Below are positions 1 to 9,516 of a stretch of 64,000 nucleotides of DNA, piece after piece. Both the position numbers and the translations under genes were made by a program. Where the stretch lies: the NCBI GenBank assembly GCA_024653205.1, contig JANLFO010000004.1, forward strand, positions 101,242 through 165,241, in the 5' to 3' direction. A model generated the notes under the pieces. That model saw nothing but the letters and a program-made list of their open reading frames with translations, searched no databases and was not told where the DNA came from. Source of the DNA: Clostridia bacterium. GTDB lineage: Bacteria; Bacillota; DSM-521; Neomoorellales; SLTJ01. Numbering within the stretch: position 1 is the stretch's first letter; every line of letters starts with the position of its first letter.

Positions 1-741
1 ACCGTCGGGCGGGTGGCGCTGGTAATCGACGTGCGGGGAGGCCACTTCTTTCCCGCAGTATTTGAGACTCTGGCCTTCCTGGACCGTCAGGGGGTCAACT
101 ACGAGATCCTCTTCCTGGAGGCCGCGGACGAGACCCTGGTCCGGCGCTACAAGGAAACGCGCCGCCGGCACCCGCTCTCGGAAGAGGGCTCCATCCTGGA
201 GGGCATCCGGGAGGAAAGGCGCCGGCTCGAGGAGTTGCGCGGAAGGGCCAATAAGGTAATCGACACCACCGAACTCTCTCCCCAGGAGCTGCGCGACCAG
301 ATCCGGGAGCTTTTCGGCCGGCCGGACGATACCTCGCTGCGGGTTACGGTAATGTCCTTCGGCTACAAGTACGGGGTGCCTCTGGACGCCGACCTGGTCA
401 TGGACGTGCGCTTCCTGCCCAATCCTTTTTACGTGGAAGAACTGCGGCCCCTAAGCGGCCAGGACCGGCAGGTGGTGGACTTCATCTTCCGGCATCCGGC
501 GGCGGGAGAATTTCTGGAACGCTTCCTGGCCCTGCTGCGGTTTCTTCTCCCCCACTACCTTCAGGAAGGCAAGACTCACCTGGTGGTGGCCATCGGCTGT
601 ACCGGCGGGCTGCACCGCTCGGTGACCTTTGCCGACAAGGTGGCCACTGCCTTGAAGGAGGAAGGCTGCCGGGTCACCGTCACCCACCGGGATCTGCGGC
701 GCGAGCGGCCTCGGGCGGGAGGCGCCGCCGCCGACGGCTGA
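1..741 (+). CDS. rapZ: RapZ-family nucleotide-binding protein, 5' truncated
   Basis: The reading frame is open from base 1, so the N-terminus with the Walker A loop lies outside the window; 246 residues remain. The C-terminal RapZ domain is clear from VMSFGYKYGVP, DVRFLPNPFY and GCTGGLHRSV. In E. coli this family is an adapter that directs RNase E to a small RNA in amino-sugar control; in Firmicutes (YvcJ) it is a nucleotide-hydrolysing protein of less certain role. In Firmicutes rapZ normally precedes yvcK and whiA; here a carboxyltransferase gene follows instead of yvcK. The extreme C-terminus is Arg/Ala/Gly-rich. Identity is firm; cellular role in this organism is inferred. Confidence 0.93.
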   Translation, partial: TVGRVALVIDVRGGHFFPAVFETLAFLDRQGVNYEILFLEAADETLVRRYKETRRRHPLSEEGSILEGIREERRRLEELRGRANKVIDTTELSPQELRDQIRELFGRPDDTSLRVTVMSFGYKYGVPLDADLVMDVRFLPNPFYVEELRPLSGQDRQVVDFIFRHPAAGEFLERFLALLRFLLPHYLQEGKTHLVVAIGCTGGLHRSVTFADKVATALKEEGCRVTVTHRDLRRERPRAGGAAADG

Positions 742-849
742 AACCGGCGATGTATACTTGCCGGGAGGCCGTCCCGGGCCCTTGTTAAGCCCCCGGAAGC
801 GGGTTATATTATTGGCCGATAAGCTCGATTTCGGGAGGAAACCGCTTCT

Positions 850-2181
850 ATGGGGGTAAGAATCACCGATACTACCCTGCGGGACGGTCAGCAGTCGCTC
901 CTGGCCACCCGCATGAAGACCGAAGACATGCTGCCGGCTGCCGAGCGACTGGACCGGGTGGGCTTTCACTCCCTGGAGGTTTGGGGCGGAGCCACCTTCG
1001 ACAGCTGCCTGCGCTTCCTCAGGGAGGACCCCTGGGAGCGGCTGCGCCGGCTGCGCGCCGCCTTTGACCGCACCCCTTTGCAGATGCTCCTTCGGGGCCA
1101 GAACCTGGTGGGCTACGAGCACTATCCGGACGACGTGGTGGAGGCCTTTGTCCGCCGGGCCCACGCCAACGGCATCCGGATCTTCCGCATCTTCGACGCT
1201 CTCAACGATCCCCGGAATCTGGAAAAGGCCATGCAGGTGGCCAAGGGCGTGGGCGCCCACGTGCAGGCCACCATCTCCTACACCATCAGTCCGGTCCACG
1301 ACGTGGAGTACTACCTCGGGGTGGGCCGCACCCTGCGGGAGATGGGGGCCGACTCCCTCTGCATCAAGGATATGGCGGGCATAATCACCCCGGTGGCGGC
1401 GCGCGAACTGGTGGCCGCCCTCAAGCGCGAGGTGGGCCTGCCCGTGCAGCTGCACTGCCACTATTCCAGCGGCCTGGCCTCCATGGCCTACTGGGAGGCG
1501 GTGCACGCCGGCGTGGACGTGGTGGACACCGCCATTTCCTCCATGGCCATGGGTCCATCGCAGCCGCCCTGCGAATCCCTGGTGGTGGCCCTGCAGGGCA
1601 CGCCCTACGATGCCGGCCTGGACGTGGGTCTATTGGCCGACCTGGCCGCCTACTTCAAGGAGGTGCGCGGCCGCTACCGCGAGTTCGACGTGGGTTCCGG
1701 TAACGTGGACATTAACGTGCTCAACTACCAGATACCGGGCGGCATGATCTCCAATTTCGTGGCCCAGCTCACGCAGCTCAACGCCCTGGATAAGCTGCCG
1801 CAGGTACTGGCCGAGGTACCGCGGGTCCGGGCCGACCTGGGCTACCCGCCCCTGGTCACCCCTACCAGCCAGATTGTGGGCACGCAGGCGGTGTTTAACG
1901 TGCTGGGTGGCGAGCGCTACAAGATCTGCGCCAACGAGACCAGGGCCTACCTGCGGGGCCTTTACGGCCGGCCGCCCGGACCGGTAAACGAGGAAGTGCG
2001 GGCCAGGGTGGTGGGCAATCAGGAGGTAATCACCTGCCGGCCGGCGGACCTGCTGGAGCCGCGGCTGGAAAAGGCCCGGGAGGAGATCAAGGAGTGGGCC
2101 CACAGCGAGGAGGACGTGATCTCCTACTGCCTGTTCCCCAACGTGGCCAAAGAATACTTCGAGTACCGGGCGAGCGCCTAG
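850..2181 (+). CDS. oadA: Biotin-dependent carboxyltransferase (oxaloacetate decarboxylase alpha / pyruvate carboxylase B type)
   Basis: 443 residues, starting at ATG with GGGAGGAAA upstream. The N-terminus carries the HMGL-like TIM-barrel signature TDTTLRDGQQS (about residues 6-16). The putative carboxylated lysine is in CIKDMAG (Lys173) and the metal-binding pair in HCHYSSG (202-208). The family transfers CO2 between carboxybiotin and pyruvate/oxaloacetate. The protein ends after the conserved domain and has no C-terminal biotinyl (MKM) domain, so a separate biotin carrier is needed; none is visible in the window. Partners could be the OadB/OadG-like genes at 26.2-27.7 kb (Na+ pump) or a biotin carboxylase elsewhere (pyruvate carboxylase); sequence alone does not decide. 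Confidence 0.88.
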   Translation: MGVRITDTTLRDGQQSLLATRMKTEDMLPAAERLDRVGFHSLEVWGGATFDSCLRFLREDPWERLRRLRAAFDRTPLQMLLRGQNLVGYEHYPDDVVEAFVRRAHANGIRIFRIFDALNDPRNLEKAMQVAKGVGAHVQATISYTISPVHDVEYYLGVGRTLREMGADSLCIKDMAGIITPVAARELVAALKREVGLPVQLHCHYSSGLASMAYWEAVHAGVDVVDTAISSMAMGPSQPPCESLVVALQGTPYDAGLDVGLLADLAAYFKEVRGRYREFDVGSGNVDINVLNYQIPGGMISNFVAQLTQLNALDKLPQVLAEVPRVRADLGYPPLVTPTSQIVGTQAVFNVLGGERYKICANETRAYLRGLYGRPPGPVNEEVRARVVGNQEVITCRPADLLEPRLEKAREEIKEWAHSEEDVISYCLFPNVAKEYFEYRASA

Positions 2182-3164
2182 CGGGCACGACGCCCAGCTT
2201 CGGCGCCGTCGTCAGGGCGGAATTGGCCCATCTCTGGCCGGAGAAGCCCTGTTGTATGCAGGCGGAACTGGCCGGGGTCCTCACCTTTGCCGCCCGCTGG
2301 GACGGGACGGCCCCGCACGGGTTGCGCGTGACCACTCCTCAGGCGGCGGTGGCGCGGCTGGTCTACCGGCTGCTGAAGAGTGCGGTGGGGGTCAGGCCCG
2401 GGGTGGTGGCGGGTAGGCGCACCTACCGGCTGGAGGCCGACCTGACGCCGGAGCTGTGGCGCTGGATGGACGCCTGGCCCGGCCTCCTGGACCGGCACCG
2501 GCGCTACACCCGGCGCCAGTTGCAGCGCACGGGGCTGGCGGCGGGCTGCTGCCGCCGGGCCTTCCTGCGCGGAGCCTTTCTGGTGGCGGGCTCGGTCAGC
2601 AGTCCCCGGGGGGGCTATCACCTGGAAATCCTGCTGCCCTCCGAGGCCTGGGGGTTCAACCTGGCGGAGATACTGGCCTCCTTCGGCCTGACCGGTGCCG
2701 TGTGCCGCCGCCGCGGCAGTTCGGTGCTCTACTTTAAGGACGGGGAACAGATCGCCCGCCTGCTTACGCTCGTGGGTGCGCACACCTCCTATCTGGAGTT
2801 CGAGAGCGCCCGGGTGCTGAAAGAGGTGCGCAGCCGGGTAAACCGCCTGGTGAACTGCGACACCGCCAACCTCAACCGGACGGTAGATGCGGGCCTGAAG
2901 CAGGCCGCCCTGATCGCCCGGCTCAGAGAAAGGGGTGCCTGGACCGACCTGCCGGAGGGCCTGCGGCAGGTGGCGGAACTGCGCCTGGCCCATCCCGAGG
3001 CCAGCCTGCGCGAGCTGGGGCAGATGCTCACGCCCAGGCTGGGCAAGACTGCGGTGCGTTACCGCCTGAAGCTCCTGGAGCAGATGGCCGTCGAGTCCGG
3101 AGCGAAGGCGCCGGCCGCGGAAACCGGAGACTCTGCCGGCGCCGCGCAGGAGACCCGGGCGTGA
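2094..3164 (+). CDS. whiA: WhiA sporulation/cell-division regulator
   Basis: WhiA family: an N-terminal LAGLIDADG-like fold (ELAHLWPEKPCCMQAELAGVL near the start) and a C-terminal helix-turn-helix with SLRELGQMLTPRLGKTAVRYRL. In Gram-positives it affects cell division and, in actinobacteria, sporulation. The start is uncertain. GTG at 2094 has GGAGGAG eight bases upstream but overlaps oadA by 88 bp and adds about 31 residues before the usual family start near 2187, where only ACG codons occur and no ATG, GTG or TTG is in frame. The C-terminal tail is Ala/Gly-rich. Product identity is firm; the first 30-40 residues are not. Confidence 0.88.
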   Translation: MGPQRGGRDLLLPVPQRGQRILRVPGERLAGTTPSFGAVVRAELAHLWPEKPCCMQAELAGVLTFAARWDGTAPHGLRVTTPQAAVARLVYRLLKSAVGVRPGVVAGRRTYRLEADLTPELWRWMDAWPGLLDRHRRYTRRQLQRTGLAAGCCRRAFLRGAFLVAGSVSSPRGGYHLEILLPSEAWGFNLAEILASFGLTGAVCRRRGSSVLYFKDGEQIARLLTLVGAHTSYLEFESARVLKEVRSRVNRLVNCDTANLNRTVDAGLKQAALIARLRERGAWTDLPEGLRQVAELRLAHPEASLRELGQMLTPRLGKTAVRYRLKLLEQMAVESGAKAPAAETGDSAGAAQETRA

Positions 3165-3244
3165 ACTCGTGCCCGGCCCGGGCACGCGGATTCTTTTCCG
3201 CCCCCAGGCAACAGGTGTACGCAGAAGCCTGGATTTCCCCGCTC

Positions 3245-3461
3245 CTGGCCGGTAGTCCTGGTTCCGCCTCGTACCGGTCGCTTCGCCGACCGAACTAGGG
3301 CTCGAGCTTCGGGTTCCGGCGGGCTCCCGGCGGAGGCGCCGTCCGTGGCGCCCCGCCGCTTCGGCCGTCCATGGCCTTCGGCCCGCCTCCACCCTTGCCC
3401 TCGCCAAGTTCGGTACCCGCCGAGACTTTAGGTACTCGGCGAAACCAGGACTACCGGCCAG
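3245..3461 (+). repeat. GC-rich palindromic intergenic repeat, copy A (full length, with terminal inverted repeats)
   Basis: 217 bp in the whiA-acyltransferase gap. The outer 24 bases (3245-3268) and the last 24 (3438-3461) are inverted repeats matching at 23 of 24 positions; their core is CCGGTAGTCCTGGTT and AACCAGGACTACCGG. The inner arms are also partly inverted (CGAACTAGGGCTCG against TCGCCAAGTTCG), and the centre can form smaller hairpins (GGCGCC...GGCGCC, GGCCGTCCATGGCC). Related copies occur at about 20.4, 23.6, 32.8, 40.2, 53.8 and 57.2 kb. No ORF of its own is evident. This is the best-preserved copy and defines the ends. Confidence 0.85.
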
Positions 3462-3554
3462 TGAAGCTTGAGGCGGGAAACGCTGACAAGAGAACCCTGC
3501 ACCTGTGCCGGGGCCGTGCCGATAGAAGCCCGGCGGAAGAATGGGGGAGCGCCT

Positions 3555-4058
3555 GTGCGTCGCTACCAGAGCTTCCCGGTCGAGGGCAAGAACTCCATGC
3601 AGTACTGGACCCGCCTGGCCCCGTTCTGGCGGGTCTGTTTCAACTTCGTGGTCATCCAGACCTGCCGGTTCTTGCCCTTCCTGGGGTTCAAGAACTTCTG
3701 CTACCGCCACCTTTTGGGCATGAAGGTGGGCCGGGATGTATCCGTGGGACTCATGGCCATGTTCGACGTGCTGCGGCCGGACTACATCTCCATCGGCGCC
3801 AATACGGTGATCGGCTACAACGCCACTATTCTGGCCCACGAGTTTCTGCCCCGGGAGTACCGGGTGGGCCGGGTGGAGATCGGCCGGGACGTGTTGATCG
3901 GGGCCAACGCCACCGTGCTTCCCGGGGTAAAGATCGGGGACGGCGCCATGGTGGCCGCCGGGTCGGTGGTAACCCGGGACGTACCGGCCGGGGCGGTGGT
4001 GGCCGGGGTGCCGGCCCGGATGGTACGCGGGCCCGAAGGAGGAGAACCGGGATGGTAG
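3555..4058 (+). CDS. Left-handed beta-helix (hexapeptide) acyltransferase
   Basis: 167 residues from GTG 3555, chosen because GGGGGAG lies five bases upstream; longer in-frame starts would extend into repeat copy A. The C-terminal half shows hexapeptide periodicity ([52 protein letters not shown]) ending in the family motif GVPARMV. The N-terminal 40 residues are hydrophobic/aromatic and may contact membrane. Such proteins acetylate sugars, antibiotics or amino sugars; the acceptor cannot be predicted. The stop overlaps the start of the DUF1405 gene (ATG 4052), so the two are probably translationally coupled. Confidence 0.8.
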   Translation: MRRYQSFPVEGKNSMQYWTRLAPFWRVCFNFVVIQTCRFLPFLGFKNFCYRHLLGMKVGRDVSVGLMAMFDVLRPDYISIGANTVIGYNATILAHEFLPREYRVGRVEIGRDVLIGANATVLPGVKIGDGAMVAAGSVVTRDVPAGAVVAGVPARMVRGPEGGEPGW

Positions 4059-4669
4059 TGCTGCCGCATAAGGAAGGCGCGGGCAGGAGGGTGCCGGAGC
4101 GGCTGCGGCTCCTGCTCTTCGACCGTCGTTTCCTGTGGTTGCTGCTGGCGATCAATGCCGGAGGAGCGGCTTCCGGCTACCTCTGGTACCGGGAGCAACT
4201 GGCGTCCACGCCGCGGTATTACTGGCCCTTCGTGCCGGACAGCCCTCTTTCCGCTACCCTGTTTGCCTTAATGCTGGGCCTGTGGCTGGCCGGCCGCAGG
4301 GGAGCGTTTTCTCGCCTGGTGGCCCTGGTGGCCACCGTGTGGATAATCAAGTACGGGCTCTGGGCGGTAGGCCTGATCAGCGACTACTGGTCGGTGACGG
4401 CGCGCACCACGCCGGTGGAATGGTCCCTGTGGCTTTCCCACTGGGGAATGGCCCTGGAGGGGGCGCTCTACTTTCCCTACCTGGCCGTTTCCCGGCGCAC
4501 GGCGGCGGCGGCCACGGCCTGGGTGGCGCTCAACGACTTCATCGACTACGGGCTGGGGCAGCACCCCTACCTCTTCCTGGAGTCCCAGCACCCCCTGGCC
4601 CTGTCCCTGGCCCTGGGGTTGAGCCTGGGGCTTTCGGCGGCCGTCTGGGTGCGGGCGGCGCGGCGGTAA
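4052..4669 (+). CDS. DUF1405 integral membrane protein
   Basis: 205 residues, ATG at 4052 with GAAGGAGGAG upstream, overlapping the preceding stop by 7 bp. About six hydrophobic segments are visible, beginning with [20 protein letters not shown]. The family signature [16 protein letters not shown] is present, matching the Bacillus YpjA-like DUF1405 family of unknown function. Conserved charged residues within membrane segments ([17 protein letters not shown]) suggest transport or lipid-related activity, but this is speculation. It lies between an acyltransferase and rpoN without functional clues. Confidence 0.8.
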   Translation: MVVLPHKEGAGRRVPERLRLLLFDRRFLWLLLAINAGGAASGYLWYREQLASTPRYYWPFVPDSPLSATLFALMLGLWLAGRRGAFSRLVALVATVWIIKYGLWAVGLISDYWSVTARTTPVEWSLWLSHWGMALEGALYFPYLAVSRRTAAAATAWVALNDFIDYGLGQHPYLFLESQHPLALSLALGLSLGLSAAVWVRAARR

Positions 4670-4739
4670 GGTCGCGCCGGCAGGAAAGTGCTCTGGCGGC
4701 AGCGAATATACATTCTGCAGAACTAGAGGCAGAGCAGGG

Positions 4740-6125
4740 GTGGAAAAAGTGCGCGTCGGCATCGGCGTGGAAATGGAACAGGCCCAGAGGCTGGTTCTGA
4801 CCCCGGAACTGCGCCAGGCCATAGCCGTGCTGCAGCTTCCCGGCCTGGAATTGGCCCGCTACGTCGAGGAAGCCCTGCAGGACAATCCGCTCCTGGAATT
4901 GAGGGAAGAAGAGGGCGCCGAGGAGGAAGCGGCGGCGGACCGGGAACTTGAGGAAGAGTGGCTAGAATATTTTGCCGACACCAGCGACCTCGGTTATACC
5001 GACCTGGCCCGTTCTCAGCCGCCCGATAGAACGCCGGATTTTGCCTCCGGGGAGGGCTCTACCCTGTCCGAGCACCTGCGCTGGCAGTTGTACGGTCTGA
5101 GCGTAGAGCCGCGGCAGCGGGTAATCGTGGAGTTTCTCATCGGTAACGTAGACCGCCAGGGCTACCTGCGTATCGGGGTGGATGAGGCGGCCCGGTGCCT
5201 GGGGGCCGAAACCCGGGAGGTGGAAGAGGCGGTCAGGCTGCTTCAGAGTTTCGATCCCCCGGGTGTGGGGGCGCGTAACCTTAGCGAGTGCCTGCTGCTG
5301 CAGCTCGCCCAGCTCCGGACCGACCGCCGCCTGGCCGAGGAAATCGTACGCGGGTACTTGGAGGATGTGGCCGCGGGCAGGCTGGCAAGGATCGCGCGCC
5401 GGTTGGGGACCGAAGTGGCGGAAGTGCAGGCGGCGGTGGACCTCATCCGCAGCCTCGACCCCAAGCCCGGCCGGCGCTTCGGCTCCTCTCAGGAGGTGCG
5501 CTACGTGCAGCCGGACGTGGTGGTGGAGAAGGTAGGCGAGGAGTACGTGGTCATGGTCCACGACCCCGTGTCCTCGCGCCTGGGATTGAACCCCGCCTAC
5601 TATTCGCTGCTCAAGAGCGGGGAACTCCGCGATCCGGAAGTCCGTCGCTTTCTGGAAGGCCGCCTGGCCGCCGCCGTGTGGCTCATCCGCAGCCTGGAGC
5701 AGCGGCGCCTGACCCTATACCGCGTGTCCGGCTTCATCGTGGAGTACCAGCGGGAGTTCCTCGACCGGGGGCTGGAGTATCTGCGGCCGCTGAACCTGCG
5801 CCAGGTGGCGGAGGCCCTGGGCCTCCACGAGTCCACGGTGAGCCGGGCTACCGCCAACAAGTACATGCAGACGCCAAGAGGCCTCTACGAGTTCCGCTTC
5901 TTCTTCGCCGGCCGGGTTAACGCTAGTTTCGGGCCGGCCGCCGCGCCCACGGTGAAAAAACTTCTCAAGGAATACGTGGCCGCCGAAGACCCGCGTCGGC
6001 CGCTTACCGACCGCGAGCTGGCCGAACTCCTGCGCCGGCGGGGCATTTGCCTGGCCCGGCGCACCGTGGCCAAGTACCGGGAGGAGTTGGGCATCGGAGC
6101 GGTGAACCGGCGCCGGCGCTACTGA
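4740..6125 (+). CDS. rpoN: RNA polymerase sigma-54 factor
   Basis: 461 residues from GTG 4740. Region I is recognisable near the N-terminus (LVLTPELRQAIAVLQL, activator contact), followed by an acidic linker, the core-binding domain, the HTH (RQVAEALGLHESTVSRA) and the C-terminal RpoN box ARRTVAKYRE at about 439-448, which reads the -24 element. It directs transcription from -24/-12 promoters with AAA+ activators. In several Clostridia rpoN precedes cggR-gap; here cggR is absent and gap follows directly after a possible terminator. I did not find a convincing -24/-12 promoter in this window. Confidence 0.97.
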   Translation: MEKVRVGIGVEMEQAQRLVLTPELRQAIAVLQLPGLELARYVEEALQDNPLLELREEEGAEEEAAADRELEEEWLEYFADTSDLGYTDLARSQPPDRTPDFASGEGSTLSEHLRWQLYGLSVEPRQRVIVEFLIGNVDRQGYLRIGVDEAARCLGAETREVEEAVRLLQSFDPPGVGARNLSECLLLQLAQLRTDRRLAEEIVRGYLEDVAAGRLARIARRLGTEVAEVQAAVDLIRSLDPKPGRRFGSSQEVRYVQPDVVVEKVGEEYVVMVHDPVSSRLGLNPAYYSLLKSGELRDPEVRRFLEGRLAAAVWLIRSLEQRRLTLYRVSGFIVEYQREFLDRGLEYLRPLNLRQVAEALGLHESTVSRATANKYMQTPRGLYEFRFFFAGRVNASFGPAAAPTVKKLLKEYVAAEDPRRPLTDRELAELLRRRGICLARRTVAKYREELGIGAVNRRRRY

Positions 6126-6163
6126 GCGGAAGTTCAACCTATTTCTCTTTAGGGTTCTGCGCC

Positions 6164-6201
6164 GGCGGGAGGAATTGCCCGCCAGGCGTGGAATTTTTTT
6201 T
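6164..6201 (+). terminator. Possible terminator after rpoN
   Basis: A six-base-pair GC stem (GGCGGG at 6164-6169, CCCGCC at 6178-6183) is followed ten bases later by a run of eight T (6194-6201). The gap between stem and T-run is longer than ideal, so function as an intrinsic terminator is only plausible. It would separate rpoN from the glycolytic genes. Confidence 0.35.
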
Positions 6202-6221
6202 GCTTGGGCAACCCATACTAG

Positions 6222-7271
<1,050 letters not shown>

Positions 7272-7290
7272 GCCGGGTTATCCCTCGGGC

Positions 7291-7330
7291 CAGGCAGTCC
7301 TGTTTCTCCGAAGGGAGCCAGGACTGCCTG
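7291..7330. repeat. Hairpin in the gap-pgk spacer; possible minimal copy of the palindromic repeat
   Basis: Perfect 12-base inverted repeat CAGGCAGTCCTG / CAGGACTGCCTG around a short inner CTCC-GAAG-GGAG stem. The outer arms match the terminal sequence of the dispersed palindromic repeats (consensus AACCAGGACTGCCGGC), as if the interior had been lost. It is followed by GCGGAGGTTTTAAT and could act as a weak terminator or mRNA-processing hairpin between gap and pgk. Confidence 0.7.
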
Positions 7331-7409
7331 CGGAGGTTTTAATCCGTCCGGGTCCGGGCGGCCGGAACCATACAGTACGGCCTTTGGAGGGCAGAAGGAG
7401 GTTGGGTCT

Positions 7410-8594
<1,185 letters not shown>

Positions 8595-8612
8595 GGTAAG
8601 CTCCGTAACGTC

Positions 8613-8628
8613 TGTCGTCGCGACGACA
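8613..8628. promoter_or_regulatory. 16-bp perfect palindrome in the pgk-tpiA spacer
   Basis: TGTCGTCGCGACGACA is a perfect palindrome 103-118 bp before tpiA. It could be an operator or a processing hairpin; there is no T-tract for a terminator. No second copy was noticed in the window. Confidence 0.35.
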
Positions 8629-8730
8629 AACTGAGGGCCAACCAGAGGTTAAGGGTCGAGCCCGCGCCGGCCGGGCCCCGGTACGGAGCCCCGGGGGCCT
8701 CCGGGAGAGAGGGAAACGGGGGAGGAACCG

Positions 8731-9489
8731 ATGCGCACGCCTTTAATCGCCGCCAACTGGAAGATGCACAAGACCATTCCCGAGGCGGAAGCCCTGGCAA
8801 GGGAACTGCTGCCGCTGGTGGCCGACGTAGAGGACCGCGAGGTAGTGCTCTGCCCGCCTTTTCCGGCCCTGGCGGCGGTGGCCGCCGCCTGCCGCGGCAG
8901 CCGGGTGGCGGTAGGAGCCCAGGATTTGCACTGGGAGGCGCAGGGCGCCTACACCGGCGCGGTCTCCGCCCCCATGCTGCTGGCCGCCGGCTGCCGCTAC
9001 GTGATCGTGGGCCATTCCGAGCGGCGCCGGTACTTCGGTGAGGACGACGCCACCGTAAACAAGAAACTGGCAGCGGCGTTCCAGGCCGGTCTCAAGCCCA
9101 TCCTGTGCCTGGGCGAAACCCTGGCCCAGCGGGAGCTGGGCCTGACCGAGGCGCTGTGCGAAATCCAGCTCCGCCAGGCCCTGGCCGGAGTGGAGGCAGG
9201 CCGGATCGAGAATCTGGTGGTGGCCTACGAGCCGGTCTGGGCCATCGGCACCGGGCGCACTCCCGTGCCCGAGGAAGCCCAGGCGGTGGTGGCCTTCCTG
9301 CGCCGGGCACTGGCGGGGATGTACGGGCCCGAGCCCGCAGGCCGGGTGCGGTTGCTTTACGGCGGTAGTGTGACCCCGGAAAACATCGGCAGTTTCATGG
9401 CCCAGCCGGACATAGACGGGGCCCTGGTGGGCGGGGCCAGCCTCAAGGCCGAAACCTTCGCCGCCATAGTCAAGTGCCGGATCCAGTAG
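8731..9489 (+). CDS. tpiA: Triosephosphate isomerase
   Basis: 252 residues, ATG with GGGGGAGGAACC upstream. Catalytic residues are visible in order: Asn/Lys in AANWKMHK, His in VIVGHSERR, Glu in VVAYEPVWAIGTG, and the phosphate-binding loop YGGSVTPENI. Interconverts dihydroxyacetone phosphate and glyceraldehyde-3-phosphate. Placed between pgk and gpmI, 27 bp before the latter, hence very likely cotranscribed. Confidence 0.97.
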   Translation: MRTPLIAANWKMHKTIPEAEALARELLPLVADVEDREVVLCPPFPALAAVAAACRGSRVAVGAQDLHWEAQGAYTGAVSAPMLLAAGCRYVIVGHSERRRYFGEDDATVNKKLAAAFQAGLKPILCLGETLAQRELGLTEALCEIQLRQALAGVEAGRIENLVVAYEPVWAIGTGRTPVPEEAQAVVAFLRRALAGMYGPEPAGRVRLLYGGSVTPENIGSFMAQPDIDGALVGGASLKAETFAAIVKCRIQ

Positions 9490-9516
9490 AATCAAGTAAA
9501 GAGAAGAGGTAAGAGC

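Noticed and set aside
2178..3839. Very long minus-strand ORF opposite whiA
   Set aside because: Long antisense frames are common opposite GC-rich genes; it runs through whiA, repeat copy A and the acyltransferase with low-complexity content.
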